Assembly: GCA_035629025.1 (NCBI GenBank)
Contig: DASPIU010000032.1
Coordinates: forward strand, 1 to 64,000
Direction of reading: 5' to 3'
Length of the DNA stretch: 64,000 nt
Source of the DNA: Stenotrophomonas_A sp035629025
GTDB lineage: Bacteria > Pseudomonadota > Gammaproteobacteria > Xanthomonadales > Xanthomonadaceae
How positions within the stretch are numbered: the stretch's first letter is position 1; every line of letters starts with the position of its first letter. Position numbers and translations under genes: made by a program. Below are positions 8,677 through 17,390 of the stretch, one piece after another. Below the pieces are notes generated by a model. It was given only the letters and a program-made list of their open reading frames with translations, was not told the origin of the DNA and ran no database searches.

Positions 8677-9599
8677 ACCAGGCAATGGATCGCAGCATCG
8701 TCGGCATCAACTGGGGCAGTACCAACTTCCGCGCATTCCACATCGGCAGCGATGGCCGCCTGCTGGATGCGCTGGAACAACCACGCGGCATCGCCGGCCT
8801 GGACCGGGCGCAGATGCAGGCCCTGGTGGCCGAGGTCGCCGCACGTTGGCCGCAGGCCGCGCGCATCTATGCCAGCGGCATGATCGGCTCGAACATCGGC
8901 TGGAGTGATGCCGGCTATGCGGATTGCCCGACCACGTTGGCGCAGCTGGCCGCGCGCCTGCATGAAGTACGCATCGGCGAAGTCGCCGTCGCCATCGTGC
9001 CGGGGCTGGCCTGCCGCCGCGCGCACGACGATGCGCCGGACATCATGCGCGGCGAGGAGACCGAGCTGCTCGGCCTGATCGCCGCCGGCAGCCTGCCCGC
9101 TACCGGCTTGGTCGCGCTGCCGGGCACGCACAGCAAATGGGTGCGCCTGCAAAACGGCGCGGTGATGGAATTCATGACCGCGATGTCGGGCGAGATCTTC
9201 GACCGCCTCACCGCGGCCGGCCTGCTCGCGTCCGTGGTCGAAGGACCCGCCGAAGCAGGCCCTGCCTTCAGCGCGGGTTTGCAGGCGGGCCACGACAGCG
9301 GCCTGGGTCTGGGCACGCTGTTGTTTGGCGCGCGGGCGCGGGTGATCCGCGGTGACCTGCCGCGACGCGAGGGTGCCTCGTATCTGCGCGGTGTGTTGAT
9401 CGGTGCCGAACTGGCCGACGTGCGCCGGCAATGGGGCGACGCGTTGACGGAACCGGTGCCGCTGATCGGTGCCGCGCCGGTGTGCGCGCTGTATGCGCAG
9501 GCACTGGCCGAACTGGGCGCGCGCGGCGAGCAGATTCTCTCCCACGATGCTTCGTTGCGCGGCTTCCAGGCTCTCGATGCGGCCGGGGCGGCGGCTTGA
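8673..9599 (+). CDS. dgoK: 2-dehydro-3-deoxygalactonokinase
   Basis: DgoK phosphorylates 2-keto-3-deoxy-D-galactonate at C6 with ATP. The 308-residue length is typical. IGINWGSTNFRAF-like N-terminal phosphate-binding motif (here GINWGSTN, residues 11-18), DIMRGEETE at 123-131 and LPGTHSKW at 149-156 are characteristic of the family. The gene overlaps the SDR upstream by four bases and the aldolase/lactonase fusion downstream by four bases, so the three are one translational unit. Confidence 0.9.
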   Translation: MNQAMDRSIVGINWGSTNFRAFHIGSDGRLLDALEQPRGIAGLDRAQMQALVAEVAARWPQAARIYASGMIGSNIGWSDAGYADCPTTLAQLAARLHEVRIGEVAVAIVPGLACRRAHDDAPDIMRGEETELLGLIAAGSLPATGLVALPGTHSKWVRLQNGAVMEFMTAMSGEIFDRLTAAGLLASVVEGPAEAGPAFSAGLQAGHDSGLGLGTLLFGARARVIRGDLPRREGASYLRGVLIGAELADVRRQWGDALTEPVPLIGAAPVCALYAQALAELGARGEQILSHDASLRGFQALDAAGAAA

Positions 9600-11068
9600 A
9601 CAACACTGCGCAGCACCCGGATGCGGCGGCACGTGGCCGCGACATTGACGCGGCACTCGAACAGGCACCGCTGGTCGCGATCCTGCGCGGCCTGCGTGGC
9701 GAAGAAGCGCTGGCCGTCGGCGAGGCGCTGTACGCGGCCGGCGTGCGCGTGGCCGAAGTGCCGCTCAATTCACCCGATCCCTTTGCCACGATCGCCGCGG
9801 TGGCCCGGCACTTCGAGGGGCGCATGCTGATCGGTGCGGGCACCGTGTTGCGCGTCGAAGAAGTGCACGCGCTGGCCGACAGCGGTTGCGCGTTCTGTGT
9901 ATCACCCAATACCGACACCGCGGTCATAGGCGCGGCGCTGCAACACGGCATGGTGCCGATGCCGGGGTTCTCGACGCCGTCGGAGGCCTTCGCGGCCATT
10001 GCCGCGGGTGCGCGCCATCTCAAGGCCTTCCCTGCGCATGGCGCCGCGCCACGGTTGTCGGCGCTGTCGGCGGTATTGCCCAAGGGCGTGCGGCTGATCG
10101 CGGTGGGTGGTGTCAGCCCTGGCGATCTGGATGCGCTGTGGGCGGCCGGCGTCGTCGCCATTGGCGTCGGCTCGGACCTGTTCAAGCCCGGCCGCTCGGC
10201 CGAGGATGTGGGCGCGCGTGCAACCGGGTGGATGCGTGCGTTGCGGCAGCGGCCGGCACGTGCCGCGCTGCTGTGCAACCCGCAGGCGACGGTAGGGGAG
10301 TCGCCGCTGTGCGTGGGCGCTTCGGAAGTGTGCTGGCTCGACCCTGTCGGCCCGAGCCTGCTGCGCTGGGATGGCGAGCATTGCAGTCGTGTGCCACTGA
10401 GTGAGCCGGTGTGGGCGCTGGCGGCGGTCGGCGATGGTTTCGTCGGCAATGGCGAAGGCCATTTCCTGCGCATGAGCGCAGCCGGCGAGATCGTCGCGGG
10501 CCCGGACATTGAGCTCGGCGCGGGCTGCCGCCTCAACGACATGGCCATGGATGCGCGCGGCGGTCTGTGGGGTGGCTCGATGCATCGCGGCCTGCTGTCC
10601 GGCAAGGGCGCGATCTTCCACACGCCCGATCCGTTGCAGGCACCGCGTCGTGTCGCCGAGGGTCTGGGCATCGCCAACGGCATGGTGTTCTCCGCCGACG
10701 GCCAGACCCTGTTCGTCATCGACACGCTGGCGCGGACCTTGCTCGCCTATCCGGCCGACATCGTGGCCGGCACGCTGGGCGAACCGCGGGTGATTACCGA
10801 TTTCCTCGGCGTGCCCGGCAAGCCCGATGGCCTGGCACTGTCACCGCAGGGTCGCCTGTGGGCGGGGATGTGGGGCGGGCACGCGGTGGTCGAGCTGGCG
10901 GAAAATGGCGCGGTGCTGCGTTCGATTCCGATCCCGGCGCCGCATGTGGGCAGCCTGTGCTTCGCCGACGACGGCCGGCTGTTCGTCAGCACGGCGCGCG
11001 CGCGCCTGAGCCCCGATGCGTTGGCGCAGTATCCCGGCTCGGGTGGCTTGTTCGTGATCCAGACCTGA
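9596..11068 (+). CDS. dgoA: fusion of KDPGal aldolase (DgoA) and SMP-30/gluconolactonase-like lactonase
   Basis: One uninterrupted 490-residue frame encodes two enzymes. Residues 1-215 are a KDPG/KDPGal aldolase: ILRGLRGEEA at 29-38, E54 (VAEVPLNS) and Schiff-base K143 (HLKAFPA). Residues 222-490 are an SMP-30 six-bladed propeller with likely metal ligands E235 (VGESP), N314 (RLND), N361 (IANGM) and D411 (KPDG). The start is TTG at 9596, overlapping the dgoK stop (TTGA); residues encoded further upstream only read through dgoK in another frame. The two activities hydrolyse a lactone early and cleave the phosphorylated keto-acid late in one pathway. The fusion could be natural; no stop or start separates the parts. 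Confidence 0.88.
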   Translation: MNNTAQHPDAAARGRDIDAALEQAPLVAILRGLRGEEALAVGEALYAAGVRVAEVPLNSPDPFATIAAVARHFEGRMLIGAGTVLRVEEVHALADSGCAFCVSPNTDTAVIGAALQHGMVPMPGFSTPSEAFAAIAAGARHLKAFPAHGAAPRLSALSAVLPKGVRLIAVGGVSPGDLDALWAAGVVAIGVGSDLFKPGRSAEDVGARATGWMRALRQRPARAALLCNPQATVGESPLCVGASEVCWLDPVGPSLLRWDGEHCSRVPLSEPVWALAAVGDGFVGNGEGHFLRMSAAGEIVAGPDIELGAGCRLNDMAMDARGGLWGGSMHRGLLSGKGAIFHTPDPLQAPRRVAEGLGIANGMVFSADGQTLFVIDTLARTLLAYPADIVAGTLGEPRVITDFLGVPGKPDGLALSPQGRLWAGMWGGHAVVELAENGAVLRSIPIPAPHVGSLCFADDGRLFVSTARARLSPDALAQYPGSGGLFVIQT

Positions 11069-11076
11069 GGCCAGCG

Positions 11077-11106
11077 AAAAAAAATCGCCGCGTCATGCGC
11101 GGCGAT
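11077..11106 (-). terminator. rho-independent terminator for the minus-strand gene 11130-11534
   Basis: A perfect 9-bp stem (ATCGCCGCG, loop TCATG, CGCGGCGAT) at 11084-11106 is followed, on the minus strand, by a run of eight Us (the A-run at 11077-11084). It lies between convergent genes and may also slow transcripts from the dgo operon. Confidence 0.7.
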
Positions 11107-11129
11107 CTTCAGGCTGCTTGCGGGCGCGA

Positions 11130-11534
11130 TCAGGCGCCGGCCTGATCGCTCGAATCGGTGTCCTGCCCGCGATACTGCTGCTGCGCGCTGCGGCGCGCGC
11201 TGGCATTGCCCTGTTCCAGGCGTTCGGCGCTGCCATCCACGGTGACCTGGCTGCGGCCCTTCTTCTTGCGATACAGCGCGTAGGCGATCAGTCCGACGCC
11301 CGCGGCCGCGGCGGCCACGGTCACCACCGGATTGCGGCGCGCGAAGCGCGTGGCGACCTTGCCGCCGGTCTTCACCGCACCCAGTGCCGCGCCGGTCTTG
11401 ATCCAGTCCACGGCATGCGGCGCGACCTGGTGGCGCAGGTTGCTGCCAGCATGGCGCAGGCCGTCGCCCGCGGTGGAGGCCAGGTCCAGCGCGCGTTCCA
11501 GCGCCCGGTCGGTGATCACGGTCAGTCTGCTCAT
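11130..11534 (-). CDS. hypothetical protein with one membrane segment
   Basis: The 134-residue protein is not recognised as a named family. It has an amphipathic alanine-rich N-terminal half, one probable transmembrane helix (NPVVTVAAAAAGVGLIAYAL), then the basic YRKKKGR and a polar, Q/D-rich tail. I start at MSRLTVITDR because AAGGAA precedes it; the frame opens 18 codons earlier. It is monocistronic, bounded by a terminator downstream and convergent with the dgo operon. Confidence 0.6.
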   Translation of the reverse strand: MSRLTVITDRALERALDLASTAGDGLRHAGSNLRHQVAPHAVDWIKTGAALGAVKTGGKVATRFARRNPVVTVAAAAAGVGLIAYALYRKKKGRSQVTVDGSAERLEQGNASARRSAQQQYRGQDTDSSDQAGA

Positions 11535-11654
11535 GGCGGGGGATTCCTTGGTTCGGCGGCTATGGAGGACCAGTTTCGGCGCGTGCACGTATAAACCATG
11601 TCAGCGCGGGAGGCCTGGCATGTCCGCGCGCTGAACCAGCGCCGCCTGCACCGC

Positions 11655-14156
11655 TCAGGTGCCGCGCGGCTTGGCGCGATGGGTGGCGGTCGCGCTCCAG
11701 GGATCGTCCGGCCAGGGATGGCGCGGGTAGCGGCCCTTCATCTCCTTGCGTACTTTTGGGTAAGTACTGCTCCAGAAGCTGCGCAAGTCCTGGGTGACCT
11801 GCAGCGGCCGCCCGCCCGGCGAGAGCAGGTGCAGAGTCAGCGGGACGCGGCCGTCGGCCACGCGCGGCGTATCGGCCAGGCCAAACAGCTCCTGCAGCTT
11901 CACCGCCAGTACCGGCGGTTGTGCTGCGCCATCGTGGTCCAGCGCGTACTCGATGCGCCGCTCCATGCCCGAGGGCACGATGATGCGGATCGGCGCATGC
12001 CGATCGACCGCTTGCCGTTGCGCCCATGGCAAGGGCGAACGCAGCGCCTCGCCCAGCTCTTCCTCGCTCAGTGCATCCAGGCGCCGCTTGCCCGCAAACG
12101 CGGGCTTGAGCCAGGCATCGAGTGTGTCCAGCAACGCCGCATCGCTGAGGTCGGGCAGTTCCAGTTCCGGCATCCAGTGGCGCAGCGACTGCGCGCGTGC
12201 CTGCCACTGCCGCAGGCCATCGGTCCACGGCAATGCCTCCAGCCCGAGCTCGCGCACCGCGTCGGTGAGCGCGGCGGCTGCCTGCGCCGGATCGACGCTG
12301 CCGGCGGGGCGGCTGTCGAGCACGATGCGGTCGAAGCGGCTTTCGCGCAGCGATACCAGCGCACGCCGCGCCGCGTCCCAGCGCACCACGTCCTCCTGCA
12401 CGAAGCGTTGCGGAAAAGCGCGCCGCAGCCAGCGCTCGTCCACCGGCGCGGCCCGCAGCAACAGTGCGTCGCGGGCCTCGAAGCGCAGCTCGCTGGCGAC
12501 CAGCCAGGGTTCGCCGCGCAGGTCGCTGTGGTCGAACAGGCGCACGCTGCGGCCGTTGGCGAGCATGTAGCGCAGTGGATCAGTCGGGTGCCGCGCGGCA
12601 ATGCGATCGGGGAAGGCATGGGCCAGGAGGTCGCCCAGCTCGTGCGCTTCGATGTCGCTGGGTGGCGCGGCGTCGCAACGCAGCCGCCGGCGCCACTGCT
12701 TCGCGGCAGCGTCGATGGCGGCCAGGCCAGCGCGGTGGGCCTCCGCCGGCACCCGGCCGTGGCGCAACGCGGCCAGCGCACGCCAGCGCGCGGCCAGTGC
12801 ATCGCCGCCCTGGCGCAAGGGATCGCGTGCTTCGAGCAGTGCGGCCAGGTCGCAGGCCAACGCCTGCGCGCGCGACCCCTGGGCCTGCAGCAGCATTGCC
12901 GCCAGCCGTGGGTGCGTGCCCAGCGCCAGCATGCGCCGGCCCAGATCAGTGATGGTGCCGCTCTCGGCCAGCGCGCCGAGGCGCTGCAGCAATTCGCGCG
13001 CCGCCGCGAGCGCGCCCGCTGGCGGCGGATCGACGAAACGCAGGGACTCGCTACCCCAGGCGGCGAGCTCCAGCGCCAGCGCCGCCAGTTCCACCTGCGC
13101 GATCTCTGCGCGCCGCTGCGCTTCCAGGCGTTGCGATTGTGGCCACAGCCGGTAGGTCCAACCCGCGGCGACACGACCGGCGCGGCCGGCGCGCTGGTCG
13201 GCCGACGCCTGCGAGATGGCGGTGACCTCCAGGCGCGAAAAGCCGCTGTTGGGATCATAGGCCGGCTCGCGCGCCAGCCCGGCGTCGATGACCACGCGTA
13301 CGCCGGGCAGGGTCACCGAGGATTCGGCCACATTGGTTGCCAGCACCACGCGGCGGTGGCCGGCGGCATCAGGCTGCAGCACGCGCGACTGCTGCTCGAC
13401 CGGCAGTTCGCCATGCAGCGGCAGCACCTGCACCGCCGGGTCGAGCGCGCCCTCCAGCGCCGCCTGCACGCGGCCGATTTCGCGCTGGCCCGGCAGGAAT
13501 ACCAGCACGTCGCCCGGATGCTGCGCCAGCGCGTGTTCGACCGCGCGCCGTGCCTGTGGCTCCAGCGCTTCGTCGCGCCGCGCCGGGAAGTGCGCGATCT
13601 CCACCGGGTAGCTGCGGCCCGCGCTGCTCAGGCGCGGCGCATCGAGCAGGCGCGCCAGGCGTTCGCCATCGAGCGTGGCGGACATCACCACGATGCGCAG
13701 GTCTTCGCGCAGCTGCGACTGCACATCCAGCGCCAGTGCCAGGCCCAGGTCACCGGCGAGGTGGCGCTCGTGGAATTCATCGAACAGGATCGCGCCGACG
13801 CCCTCCAGCAGCGGGTCGTCCTGGATCATCCGGGTCAGGATGCCCTCGGTGACCACTTCAATCCGGGTGCGCGCGCTGGTGCGGTTCTCGAAACGGATGC
13901 GATAGCCGACCGTCGCGCCGACCTCCTCGCCCAGCTGCCGCGCCATGAAGGTGGCGGCACTGCGCGCGGCCACGCGGCGCGGCTCCAGCATCACGATGCG
14001 CTGGTCACCGCGCCACGGCGCATCCAGCAGGGCCAGCGGCACCTGGGTGGTCTTGCCGGCGCCGGGCGGCGCTTCAAGTACGAGCCGGGGATGCCGCAGC
14101 AGGCTGTCGCGGATGTCCGCCAGCAGCGGCGAAATGGGGAAATCGGGGTTGGCCAT
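11655..14156 (-). CDS. hrpB: ATP-dependent RNA helicase HrpB
   Basis: This is an 833-residue DEAH-family helicase. Motif I is PPGAGKTT (30-37), motif II DEFH (126-129, the HrpB form of DEAH) and motif III SAT (159-161). The C-terminal part carries the HrpB-specific domain. Length and motifs match HrpB. Its role in cells is poorly defined, although related HrpA and HrpB are linked to RNA metabolism. It is divergent from tatD with about 60 bases between the starts. Confidence 0.92.
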   Translation of the reverse strand: MANPDFPISPLLADIRDSLLRHPRLVLEAPPGAGKTTQVPLALLDAPWRGDQRIVMLEPRRVAARSAATFMARQLGEEVGATVGYRIRFENRTSARTRIEVVTEGILTRMIQDDPLLEGVGAILFDEFHERHLAGDLGLALALDVQSQLREDLRIVVMSATLDGERLARLLDAPRLSSAGRSYPVEIAHFPARRDEALEPQARRAVEHALAQHPGDVLVFLPGQREIGRVQAALEGALDPAVQVLPLHGELPVEQQSRVLQPDAAGHRRVVLATNVAESSVTLPGVRVVIDAGLAREPAYDPNSGFSRLEVTAISQASADQRAGRAGRVAAGWTYRLWPQSQRLEAQRRAEIAQVELAALALELAAWGSESLRFVDPPPAGALAAARELLQRLGALAESGTITDLGRRMLALGTHPRLAAMLLQAQGSRAQALACDLAALLEARDPLRQGGDALAARWRALAALRHGRVPAEAHRAGLAAIDAAAKQWRRRLRCDAAPPSDIEAHELGDLLAHAFPDRIAARHPTDPLRYMLANGRSVRLFDHSDLRGEPWLVASELRFEARDALLLRAAPVDERWLRRAFPQRFVQEDVVRWDAARRALVSLRESRFDRIVLDSRPAGSVDPAQAAAALTDAVRELGLEALPWTDGLRQWQARAQSLRHWMPELELPDLSDAALLDTLDAWLKPAFAGKRRLDALSEEELGEALRSPLPWAQRQAVDRHAPIRIIVPSGMERRIEYALDHDGAAQPPVLAVKLQELFGLADTPRVADGRVPLTLHLLSPGGRPLQVTQDLRSFWSSTYPKVRKEMKGRYPRHPWPDDPWSATATHRAKPRGT

Positions 14157-14215
14157 CGCGACTAGGATAAGGCCCGCGCCCGCTACAATGCCGCGCCTTG
14201 AACCGCGGCCTGACC

Positions 14216-15025
14216 ATGCACCCCCTGATCGACATCGGCGCCAACCTCACACACGACAGCTTCGACCGCGACCGCGACGCCGTACTCCAGCGCGCGCGCG
14301 AGGCCGGCGTGGCGCAGATGGTGATCACCGGGGCCAGCCGCGAGCACTCACCGCTGGCGCTGCAACTGGCCCGGCAGCATCCCGGCTTCCTGTATGCCAC
14401 CGCGGGCGTGCATCCGCACCATGCCGTGGAATACACCGACGAGTGCGATGCGGAAATGCGTGCGCTGCATGCGCACCCGGAAGTGGTGGCGGTGGGCGAG
14501 TGCGGCCTGGACTACTACCGCGACTTCGCACCGCGTCCGGCCCAGCGCCGCGCCTTCGAGCGCCAGTTGCAGCTGGCTGCCGACCTGGCCGCGGCCGGCA
14601 ACCGCAAGCCGCTGTTCCTGCACCAGCGCGATGCGCATGCCGACTTCCTGGCGGTGATGAAGCAGTTCGACGGCCAGGTCGGCGCGGCGGTGGTGCATTG
14701 CTTCACCGGCACGCGCGAGGAGCTGTTCGACTATCTGGACCGTGACTGGTACATCGGCATCACCGGCTGGCTGTGCGACGAGCGCCGCGGCGCGCATCTG
14801 CGCGAACTGGTCCGGCACATCCCCGGCGAGCGGCTGATGATCGAGACCGATGCGCCGTACCTGCTGCCGCGCTCGCTCAAGCCGATGCCCAAGGACCGCC
14901 GCAACGAGCCGATGTTCCTGGCGCACATCGTCGAGGAACTGGCGCGTGACCGCGGCGAGGATGTGGCCACCAGCGCCGCGCTGACCACGGCTGCCGCGCG
15001 TACGTTCTTCCGCCTGCCCGGCTAG
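14216..15025 (+). CDS. tatD: TatD-family metal-dependent deoxyribonuclease
   Basis: The 269-residue TIM-barrel hydrolase begins DIGANLTHDSF, matching E. coli TatD rather than its paralogues YcfH and YjjV. Conserved metal or catalytic positions are E95 (GECGLDY), H136 (FLHQRDAH), H161 (VVHCFTGT) and D212 (IETDAPYLLPR). E. coli TatD is a 3'-5' exonuclease acting on DNA and RNA. TTG 14198 upstream is possible, but ATG 14216 fits the family start. The 3' end overlaps the convergent LysR gene by four bases. Confidence 0.9.
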   Translation: MHPLIDIGANLTHDSFDRDRDAVLQRAREAGVAQMVITGASREHSPLALQLARQHPGFLYATAGVHPHHAVEYTDECDAEMRALHAHPEVVAVGECGLDYYRDFAPRPAQRRAFERQLQLAADLAAAGNRKPLFLHQRDAHADFLAVMKQFDGQVGAAVVHCFTGTREELFDYLDRDWYIGITGWLCDERRGAHLRELVRHIPGERLMIETDAPYLLPRSLKPMPKDRRNEPMFLAHIVEELARDRGEDVATSAALTTAAARTFFRLPG

Positions 15026-15921
15026 CCCGTGGCGTCGGCGGCCAGTGCCCACAGGTGGCGCACCACCGGCGTGCCCTCGCGCGCGGCCGGCTGCGCCGCC
15101 AGCGCCAGCCGCGCCAGCGGCACGCGGCCTTCGATCTGCAGATAGCGCACACCGGGCAATTGCACCTGCGCGGTCGAGGCCGGCACCACCGACACGCCCA
15201 GCTCGGCCGCGACCAGGTTGACGATCGACGACATCTGCGGCGCTTCCTGGGTGATCTGCAGGCTGAAGCCGGACTCGCGGCACACCGCGAGAATCTCGTC
15301 GTACAGACTGCTGCCGAAGCTGCGCGGAAACAGGATGAAGGGCTCGCCGGCCAGCGCGGCCAGCGGTGCACGCGCGTGCCCGGCGAGCGGATGCGCGGCG
15401 GGTACTGCGATCATCATCGGCTCGTCCGCAAAACGCAGCAGCTCCAGGTCCGGTGGCGGCGCGGTGGGCGTGTAGCGGATGAAGGCGGCATCGAGGCGGC
15501 CGTTGCCCAGCGCTTCGAGCAGGCCGGCGGTATTGGTTTCCTCCAGAACCAATTGCACCCGCGGCCATTGCCGGCGGAAATCGCGGATCAGCCGTGGCAC
15601 CAGCGGGTTGAACGCCGCCGAGGCGGTGAAGCCCAGGCGCAGCCGGCCGCCTTCACCGCGCGCGATGCGCCGCGCGGTATCGGCGGCGCGCTCCACGTCG
15701 GCCAGCACGCGCCGCACTTCCACCAGGAACGCCGCTCCGGCTTCGGTCAGCGTGGCGCCCGCATGGGTGCGGCGGAACAACGGCGTGCCGAGCTCGCGTT
15801 CCAGCGTCTGGATTTGCTGGCTCAGCGGCGGTTGCCCGATGCCCAGCCGGGCCGCGGCACGGGTGAAGTTGGCTTCCTCGGCCACGGCCAGGAAGTAGCG
15901 CAGGTGGCGCAGCTCCATCAT
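15022..15921 (-). CDS. LysR-family regulator, divergent from an MFS gene
   Basis: The 299-residue protein has an N-terminal LysR helix-turn-helix (LRHLRYFLAVAEEANFTRAA, ARLGIGQPPLSQQIQTLE) and a periplasmic-binding-like effector domain. The style is close to BenM/CatM-type regulators. ATG 15918 is the second of two adjacent start codons. LysR proteins usually control the divergent gene, here the MFS carrier at 16012; that target is inferred from layout. Confidence 0.87.
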   Translation of the reverse strand: MMELRHLRYFLAVAEEANFTRAAARLGIGQPPLSQQIQTLERELGTPLFRRTHAGATLTEAGAAFLVEVRRVLADVERAADTARRIARGEGGRLRLGFTASAAFNPLVPRLIRDFRRQWPRVQLVLEETNTAGLLEALGNGRLDAAFIRYTPTAPPPDLELLRFADEPMMIAVPAAHPLAGHARAPLAALAGEPFILFPRSFGSSLYDEILAVCRESGFSLQITQEAPQMSSIVNLVAAELGVSVVPASTAQVQLPGVRYLQIEGRVPLARLALAAQPAAREGTPVVRHLWALAADATG

Positions 15922-15935
15922 ATGCAGAAGATATG
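15919..15935 (+). promoter_or_regulatory. inverted repeat CATAT-N7-ATATG at the LysR start
   Basis: The repeat abuts the LysR start codon in the 90-base divergent gap. A further ATATAT element lies at about 15950-15956. Its size and dyad fit a LysR box for autoregulation and control of the divergent MFS gene, but this is inferred. Confidence 0.3.
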
Positions 15936-16011
15936 GGGACTGCGGGCATCATATATTGGACAGAGGGTCGGTAGCGGCGAACAATGGCCGCTCCCCACCG
16001 TTGCCGCTGTC

Positions 16012-17274
16012 GTGAATTCCTCCGTTTCCGCCATTGCCCGGCCTGGCGATATCGATGCCGGCGCGCTGCTGCGCATTCGCATCGCGCTGTTCCTGGCCGG
16101 CTTCGCCACCTTCTCGTTGCTCTATAGCGTGCAGCCGCTGTTGCCCGAATTCGCCCGCGAGTACGGTGTCGGCGCGGCGACCAGCTCGCTGCCGTTGTCG
16201 CTGGCCACCGGCGCGCTGGCGCTGGCGATCTTCTGCGCCGGCGCGGTGTCGGAGAACCTGGGCCGGCGCGGATTGATGTTCTGTTCGATCGCACTGGCAG
16301 CGTTGCTCAACGTGGTGGCCGCGTGGCTGCCGCACTGGGGCGCGCTGGTGGCGGTGCGCACCCTGTCCGGCCTGGCCCTGGGCGGCGTGCCCGCGGTGGC
16401 CATGGTCTACCTGGCCGAGGAATTGCCGGCCACGCGGCTGGGCGCGGCGACCGGGCTGTACGTGGCCGGCAACGCTTTCGGCGGCATGAGCGGGCGCATC
16501 GCCATGAGCGTGCTCAGCGACCACTACGGCTGGCGCGTCGCGCTCAGCGCATTGAGCGTGTTCGACCTGCTGTGCGCGGTCGGCTTCGTCCTGCTGCTGC
16601 CGCCCTCGCGCAACTTCCTGCGCCGCCGTGGCGTCAACCTGCGCTTCCATCTGCGTGCCTGGGGCGGGCACCTGCGCGACCGCCATCTGCCGTGGCTGTT
16701 CTCGATCCCGTTTTTGCTGATGGGCTGCTTTGTCAGCGTCTACAACTACGCCGGCTTCCGCCTGGGCGGGCCGGAGTTCGGCCTGAGCCAGAGCCAGATC
16801 GGCATGATCTTCGCCGCCTATGTGTTCGGCATCGTCAGTTCGTCGCTGGCCGGCGCGGCCTCGGATCGCTTTGGCCGCGGCCCGGTAGTGCTCGCCGGTG
16901 TGGCCATCGCCATCGCCGGCATGCTGCTGACCCTGGCGCACGTGCTGCCGGTGGTGATCGTCGGCATCGTGCTGCTGACGATGGGTTTCTTCATCGCGCA
17001 TTCGGCGGCCAGCGCCTGGGTCGGCCGCCTCGGCGGCGCGCATCGCAGTCACGCGGCTTCGCTGTACCTGTTGGCGTATTACCTGGGCGCCAGTGTGATC
17101 GGTTCAGTCAGCGGCAGCTTCTGGCAGCACGGCGGCTGGAATGCTTTGGCCGCGTTCTGTCTGGCGCTGCTGCTCATCGCGCTGCTGGCCGCGCAGCGCC
17201 TGCGGCGCGGTGCAGAGGATGGCCGGGCGCCGGCTGCGGTCGCGGCCGATGCCTGCTCCAGCAGCGGCGCCTGA
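16012..17274 (+). CDS. MFS transporter (YnfM/AraJ-like drug or metabolite exporter)
   Basis: This is a 420-residue protein with about 12 hydrophobic segments. The motif-A-like loops SENLGRRGLM and ASDRFGRGPV follow helices 2 and 8. FATFSLLYSVQPLLPEFAREY near the N-terminus is typical of the YnfM-like branch. The reading frame is open far upstream, but that part is antisense to the LysR gene. GTG 16012 is the first credible start. Substrate unknown. Confidence 0.82.
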   Translation: MNSSVSAIARPGDIDAGALLRIRIALFLAGFATFSLLYSVQPLLPEFAREYGVGAATSSLPLSLATGALALAIFCAGAVSENLGRRGLMFCSIALAALLNVVAAWLPHWGALVAVRTLSGLALGGVPAVAMVYLAEELPATRLGAATGLYVAGNAFGGMSGRIAMSVLSDHYGWRVALSALSVFDLLCAVGFVLLLPPSRNFLRRRGVNLRFHLRAWGGHLRDRHLPWLFSIPFLLMGCFVSVYNYAGFRLGGPEFGLSQSQIGMIFAAYVFGIVSSSLAGAASDRFGRGPVVLAGVAIAIAGMLLTLAHVLPVVIVGIVLLTMGFFIAHSAASAWVGRLGGAHRSHAASLYLLAYYLGASVIGSVSGSFWQHGGWNALAAFCLALLLIALLAAQRLRRGAEDGRAPAAVAADACSSSGA

Positions 17275-17390
17275 GCGGACAGCGAAGCCCGCACGCTGCC
17301 CGCACCAAGCTGATCGTGGTCAGGGAACGGGGCCGCGACGCATCACCAGACGCCTTGCGTCCGGCAGCCAGCGGCCGCATCTGCTCAGGC

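Noticed and set aside
5188..8685. 1165-codon open frame on the minus strand
   Set aside because: It is antisense to the TonB receptor, SDR and the start of dgoK, all of which have strong family motifs. Long antisense frames are expected at this GC content, and its protein is low-complexity H/R/G/A-rich.
11598..14165. 855-codon plus-strand frame opposite hrpB
   Set aside because: Shadow of the helicase gene; no family motif, repetitive Q/R/A/H composition.
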